NCBI RefSeq assembly: GCF_004799755.1
Contig: NZ_SLUB01000047.1
Coordinates: 1 to 36,935, forward strand
Length of the DNA stretch: 36,935 nt
Direction of reading: 5' to 3'
Source of the DNA: Bacillus timonensis
Lineage (GTDB): Bacteria > Bacillota > Bacilli > Bacillales > Bacillaceae_L
Positions 33,330 to 36,935 of the stretch are shown here, one piece after another. The notes below the pieces were generated by a model. That model did not search any database. It saw only the letters and a list, made by a program, of their open reading frames with translations, and was not told where the DNA came from. How positions within the stretch are numbered: position 1 is the stretch's first letter; the number at the start of each line of letters is the position of its first letter. The position numbers and the translations under genes were made by a program.

Positions 33330-34943
33330 ATGGAGACGAGAAATAAGATGATTCGGATGTCAAAAGTCCTTTCGATGGCTTTTTGGATTTTTCTTAAAAT
33401 CTATTGGTTTAAGTTTCGCAAAAAGCCACAGCAGGAATGGGATAAACTATGGACGGATATTGGTGTAAGGTTTCGTAAGACACTTTTTGAATTGGAAGGC
33501 CTATTAATTAAGGTTGGACAAATCCTAAGCACGAGGGCTGATTTGCTTCCCGAACCGTTTATTAAGCAAATTCAAGACCTGACCGATCAAGTACCTTCGT
33601 CAGATTGGACGGATATTGAGGAAATTCTGAAAGAGGAGTGGGGGAGCTCCACTTATGGCATTTTACAATCAATCGAAAAAGAGGCCATTGCTTCGGCTTC
33701 GATTGGAGAAGTCTATAAGGGAATCCTAACAAATGGAGAAAAAATTGCCGTTAAAGTCCAAAGGCCCCATATCCAATCCATACTTAAAACAGATTTCCGA
33801 ACATTGGTCATCATCATTTGGTTTGCAGATCATTTTGTACCTGTTCCAAAGGGATTTATCAATTTTAAGGTTTTGTTTAAAGAAATAAAACAAGTGATTG
33901 AGCGTGAGTTGGATTATTCAAAAGAGTTGCACACCCTTGAAATTTTTAAAGAACGGTTCCAGGAGCATGACGATGTTATCATCCCTAAGGTCTATCCTGA
34001 GTATAGTACATCAAGGGTTTTTGTTATGGAATGGGTGGATGGAATTAAGATTTCAGACGTAGCGAATTTACAAACGATGGATCGAAAACATCTTGCCCAG
34101 AGTTTGATGGAGCTTTTTCTTCCTCAATGGTTAGAGCCTGGTTTGTTTCATGCAGACCCACATCCTGGGAATGTCCTTCTATCAAAGGAAGGGAAAATTA
34201 TTTTACTCGATTTCGGTATGGTTGGAGAAATCTCGAAAAAGGATGCTACCAACTTTCAACGATTGGTTGAAAGCTTTCTTACAAAGAATTATTCAAAGGC
34301 AGTCGAGTGTTTATCGCAGTTGGGATTCTTATTACCTGAATCTGACCATAGAACCATGGAGAAACTGCTAGAGGAGTGGATGTCATTTGATTTATCCCAA
34401 TTAAAGGAAATCGACCTAATTGCTTTTAAACGTGAAATGAATGACGTAGTTCACGCACTTCCCATTCAGGTCCCAACACGATTTGTCTTTTTAGGTCGCT
34501 CTTTTGTCGCCATAGAAGGAATTATACTCCATTTAATCCCTGAGGAAGAGGTTGTAGATCTTGTTAAGCCTGTATTTATGAATTGGTTACATAAAAGCGG
34601 CAATCAGAAATGGTCATTCATTTTGAATTGGATCCAAGCTCTCCCGGTATTTAAAATCTTTCATTCAGTCCAGGACTTCTTACAGTTACCTCATACACTA
34701 GAAAATTTGAAGGAAGTTGAACAGCGAAGAGAATTTCAATTTACCATTTATGAAAATAATAAAAAACATGTATTCCTGCTGTCTCTATTTGGTTTTACAG
34801 GAATTGTAGCAAGTATTCTTGCTTCGCATTCCATGTTGCTTTATCTAACTGCCGGGCTCACTGCTATATCAGGGGTAGGGTATGCTCTGGTTAGTCATAA
34901 ACAGAAAAAATGGTTGAAGTACATGCATGAAAAAAGAAAATGA
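33330..34943 (+). CDS. AarF/UbiB (ABC1) atypical kinase-like protein
   Basis: A protein of 537 residues of the ABC1/UbiB family. The KxGQ motif is in LLIKVGQILSTRADLLPEPF, the Ala-rich loop is ASASIGEVYKG, the catalytic loop is HADPHPGNVLLS and the metal site is LLDFGMVGE. Two membrane segments end the protein (about residues 480-525). Family members support quinone synthesis or lipid homeostasis; this one has no quinone gene next to it, so the role is open. The ATG at 33330 has a weak GAGTGAG upstream; an ATG at 33348 is an alternative. It has no apparent operon partner. Confidence 0.87.
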   Translation: METRNKMIRMSKVLSMAFWIFLKIYWFKFRKKPQQEWDKLWTDIGVRFRKTLFELEGLLIKVGQILSTRADLLPEPFIKQIQDLTDQVPSSDWTDIEEILKEEWGSSTYGILQSIEKEAIASASIGEVYKGILTNGEKIAVKVQRPHIQSILKTDFRTLVIIIWFADHFVPVPKGFINFKVLFKEIKQVIERELDYSKELHTLEIFKERFQEHDDVIIPKVYPEYSTSRVFVMEWVDGIKISDVANLQTMDRKHLAQSLMELFLPQWLEPGLFHADPHPGNVLLSKEGKIILLDFGMVGEISKKDATNFQRLVESFLTKNYSKAVECLSQLGFLLPESDHRTMEKLLEEWMSFDLSQLKEIDLIAFKREMNDVVHALPIQVPTRFVFLGRSFVAIEGIILHLIPEEEVVDLVKPVFMNWLHKSGNQKWSFILNWIQALPVFKIFHSVQDFLQLPHTLENLKEVEQRREFQFTIYENNKKHVFLLSLFGFTGIVASILASHSMLLYLTAGLTAISGVGYALVSHKQKKWLKYMHEKRK

Positions 34944-34952
34944 AATAAACGA

Positions 34953-34980
34953 AAATCGCGAGGGTCATTCCCCGCGATTT
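34953..34980 (-). terminator. Terminator shared by convergent AarF and small membrane protein genes
   Basis: AAATCGCG and CGCGATTT form a perfect 8-bp stem, extended inward by GG/CC. A T-rich tail follows on the minus strand; no T-run follows on the plus strand. It overlaps the last codons of the minus gene. Confidence 0.6.
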
Positions 34981-35141
34981 CCTTGTTCTCCACGCTTTTT
35001 ATGTTGATTATACATATAACGAATCATCTTCATTGTTCGACTACCTTGAATCATAATTACAATGGTATAGATCGTTGTTAAAATAACCCCAAGAATCGCA
35101 ATCCAAAACAGTGTGGTGATTTTTGTGGCTCTACTAAACAT
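34965..35141 (-). CDS. Small single-pass membrane protein
   Basis: A protein of 58 residues (MFSRATKITTLFWIAILGVI...) with one membrane segment at about residues 8-30 and a basic polar tail (MYNQHKKRGEQGNRGE). The ATG at 35141 is preceded by GGGGGAT at a good distance. The frame extends upstream to a start at 35201, but that has no ribosome site and adds a charged stretch. I do not recognise a family. It is convergent with the AarF-like gene and divergent from the DHA2 transporter gene. Confidence 0.5.
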   Translation of the reverse strand: MFSRATKITTLFWIAILGVILTTIYTIVIMIQGSRTMKMIRYMYNQHKKRGEQGNRGE

Positions 35142-35281
35142 ATCAATCCCCCAATTCTTTAATCTATTTGTAGTTTTTGCCACGAAGAAGAAATTATCCA
35201 TTTTTCTTGAAGATGTGTTTTTTCACCGGGGAAAGTGTTTGTGTGATAGACTAATTAAATTAAGTAAAAGGGGAGTACATC

Positions 35282-36637
35282 ATGTCTGATACTGTAAAAA
35301 AACCCACGATATTAATCATCGCAATTGCATTAGGAGCCATTTTAAATCCACTAAATACAACGATGATAACAGTGGCCTTACCATCGATTCAACAGGATTT
35401 CAAGCTTTCGTCAACTGATACTTCATGGTTAATTGCCTCTTACTTCATTGTGAGTGCTATTTTTTTACCAATCATCGGAAGACTTAGTGATTATTATGGA
35501 AGAAAGCGAATATTTCTCATCGGATTATTGCTCGTTTTGATATCATCTATCCTAGCGCCAATGTCGAATAGCATGATGATGCTTCTAAGCATGAGATTGA
35601 TTCAAGCAATCGGCACCTCAGCACTATACCCAGCTGGGATAGGCATGGTCCGCTTATATATTAAACAAAACCAAAATCGGGTGATTGGTACATTGGCAGT
35701 TTTTGCCACTACTTCCGCTGCGTTTGGACCGACGATAAGTGGTCTACTGATTCAATATGGTGGCTGGCCGGTTATATTTTATGTCAATCTTCCGGTTATT
35801 TTTCTATCGGCACTTTTAACGTGGCTCTATATTCCGAAAGATGAGCCGATTAAAGAGAACACATTTAAATGGGATATTGTCGGTATGATCCTATTCAGTG
35901 CTTTTATGACAAGTTGGATGGTCTTTTTGCTATCATTGGAAGGAGGTTTTGATGGGTGGTCTTTGATTCTATCGATTGGTTTGTCGATTCTTTTTTATGT
36001 ATATGAAAAAAAGAAAGCAGATCCATTGATCAATGTCGTCTTTTTGCAAAAGAATCCTACGATTTCTGTCATTTACGCACAGTACATCCTAGCAACACTG
36101 ATATTCTTCTCAATTCTTTTGTTTACGCCGATCTATTTACAGGAGGTTATTGAGTTGGGTTCCGAATATACAGGATTGATGATGCTGGCGTTATCTGTAT
36201 TTGCGATGATTACAACACCAATTGCCACAAGATGGGCAGAAAGAGCAGGGTACCGGGTTCCATTACTTATTGGCGCGGGGATTGGAATTGTAGGGGTCGT
36301 CTTCCTGTATATGACGACAAAAAATTCCTCGTTGCCGTGGATTGTCCTGGTTTTGGCGTTGTTTGGAATCAGTAACGGTCTGATAAATATTAGCTTACAA
36401 AACCTGTTATATACGTTTATTCGTGTAACTCAAACTGGAATTGCGTCAGGTTTGTTGATGACTTCAAGATTTATCGGAAACATCCTAGCATCGAGCATAT
36501 ATGGTGTCGTTTTTGCCATCGGGTTAAATGATGTGAGTAAAAATTCGATGGCAATCGTATTGTTGGCCGTTTCCCTGATTATCATTCCGGGAACGTTTTA
36601 CGTAACGAATCAAAAAATGAAGACGGAACAATGGTAA
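35282..36637 (+). CDS. MFS transporter of the DHA2 (EmrB/QacA) type
   Basis: A protein of 451 residues with 12-14 membrane segments. Motif A is GRLSDYYGRKR, TM1 carries LNTTMITVALPSIQQDF (motif D1), and TM4-TM5 have RLIQAIGTSALYPAG and AFGPTISGLLIQYGGW (motif C). These are marks of the DHA2 drug:H+ antiporters, of which QacA and EmrB have about 14 segments; this one is slightly short. Substrate unknown. GGGGAG lies upstream of the ATG. It is a single-gene unit with a strong terminator. Confidence 0.87.
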   Translation: MSDTVKKPTILIIAIALGAILNPLNTTMITVALPSIQQDFKLSSTDTSWLIASYFIVSAIFLPIIGRLSDYYGRKRIFLIGLLLVLISSILAPMSNSMMMLLSMRLIQAIGTSALYPAGIGMVRLYIKQNQNRVIGTLAVFATTSAAFGPTISGLLIQYGGWPVIFYVNLPVIFLSALLTWLYIPKDEPIKENTFKWDIVGMILFSAFMTSWMVFLLSLEGGFDGWSLILSIGLSILFYVYEKKKADPLINVVFLQKNPTISVIYAQYILATLIFFSILLFTPIYLQEVIELGSEYTGLMMLALSVFAMITTPIATRWAERAGYRVPLLIGAGIGIVGVVFLYMTTKNSSLPWIVLVLALFGISNGLINISLQNLLYTFIRVTQTGIASGLLMTSRFIGNILASSIYGVVFAIGLNDVSKNSMAIVLLAVSLIIIPGTFYVTNQKMKTEQW

Positions 36638-36640
36638 AAG

Positions 36641-36682
36641 AACAAGCCATAATGCATCGAGGGGCATTATGGCTTGTTTTTT
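36641..36682 (+). terminator. Terminator after the DHA2 transporter gene
   Basis: AACAAGCCATAATGC pairs perfectly with GCATTATGGCTTGTT (15 bp) around an 8-base loop, followed by six T. Confidence 0.93.
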
Positions 36683-36710
36683 ATCAAAGACAAAATAATT
36701 GATTTGTTGA

Positions 36711-36916
36711 TGCGAAATGTCTCTGAGACAAGACCTCGAAGACAAATCAAGTTCAAATCCTGTGCGAAATGTCTCTGAGGCAAGGTCTCGAAGACAAATC
36801 AAGCTCAAATGCTGTGCGAAATGTCTCTGAGGCGTGCTGTCGTGGACAATTCTGCTCAACAAGCTAGATGAAATGTCCGTGAGCAGTCATCTCGAAGACA
36901 TATCAAGCTCAAATCC
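36711..36916. repeat. 52-base tandem repeat, four units
   Basis: Units begin at 36711, 36763, 36815 and 36867, each with GAAATGTCTCTGAG-like and CTCGAAGACA-like blocks. Units 1 and 2 differ at about five positions, unit 4 is close, unit 3 is the most diverged. Unit 1 contains TGTCTC-T-GAGACA, a perfect dyad. The array runs into the contig end, so its true length is unknown. Confidence 0.8.
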
Positions 36917-36935
36917 CTGTCTCTTATACACATCT
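36917..36935. other. Tn5 mosaic end (Nextera adapter), library artefact
   Basis: CTGTCTCTTATACACATCT is the exact 19-base Tn5 mosaic end used in tagmentation libraries, read toward the adapter. It stands at the very end of the window after a repeat, so it is untrimmed adapter and not part of the genome. Confidence 0.95.

Noticed and set aside
36524-36862. Minus-strand frame of 112 codons over the transporter end and the tandem repeat
   Set aside because: It is antisense to the transporter and its apparent protein repeats arise from the 52-base DNA repeat; no ribosome site supports it.
36711-36916. Possible CRISPR array
   Set aside because: The 52-base period is a continuous tandem repeat without unique spacers and there are no cas genes.

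Overview
The window looks like the end of a contig from a low-GC Gram-positive bacterium of the Bacillus type (Bacillaceae). The evidence is strong AGGAGG-type ribosome sites, frequent TTG and GTG starts, SigmaA-like promoters, hairpin plus T-run terminators, and families typical of bacilli (YvrJ, DUF2922, a YodJ/VanY-like carboxypeptidase, CBO0543). The last 19 bases are exactly the Tn5/Nextera mosaic end, so the right edge is an assembly edge with adapter left on it.

Region 1 (1-6.5 kb) is an accessory stretch. It has an McrC-like DUF2357/PD-(D/E)XK nuclease whose ATPase partner would lie left of the window, a membrane-anchored NERD nuclease-like protein, and a frameshifted phage-type DnaD-domain pseudogene. 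It also has a DUF1659-DUF2922-YvrJ trio, a DUF4236 protein on the minus strand, and the C-terminal stub of an Rpn-family PD-(D/E)XK transposase/nuclease.

Region 2 (6.5-17.5 kb) is the most striking part. A ZorA-like/ZorB-like motor pair (MotA/ExbB-type channel with a long helical tail, plus an OmpA-type stator), with no ZorC, ZorD or ZorE gene in the window, is followed on the same strand by a complete and apparently intact Wadjet operon, jetABCD. This is the DUF2397/DUF2398/SMC/DUF2399 version. A terminator and about 300 bases separate the two units. Wadjet cleaves closed-circular plasmid DNA and Zorya is an anti-phage motor system, so the pair may be one composite system or two neighbours in a defence island.

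Region 3 (17.5-24.1 kb) is ordinary: a D,D-carboxypeptidase, a methyltransferase, two MFS transporters, an aminotransferase and a CBO0543 membrane protein, mostly single-gene units with their own terminators.

Region 4 (24.2-33.3 kb) is a full catabolic cluster for 4-hydroxybenzoate via protocatechuate 2,3-cleavage. PraI hydroxylates 4-hydroxybenzoate to protocatechuate and PraA opens the ring. PraH removes the carboxyl group, PraB oxidises 2-hydroxymuconate semialdehyde, and PraC and PraD tautomerise and decarboxylate. PraE, PraF and PraG give pyruvate and acetyl-CoA. The order is praH (minus) / praB-E-G-F-D-C-A-I. It differs from praABEGFDCHI of Paenibacillus JJ-1b, no regulator is visible, and two hairpin-rich intergenic elements sit inside the operon. 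A perfect 14-base palindrome lies in the divergent praH-praB gap, and a cre-like site lies before praA.

Region 5 (33.3-36.9 kb) carries an AarF/UbiB-type kinase-like protein, a small membrane protein, a DHA2-type MFS transporter and four 52-base tandem repeats running into the adapter.
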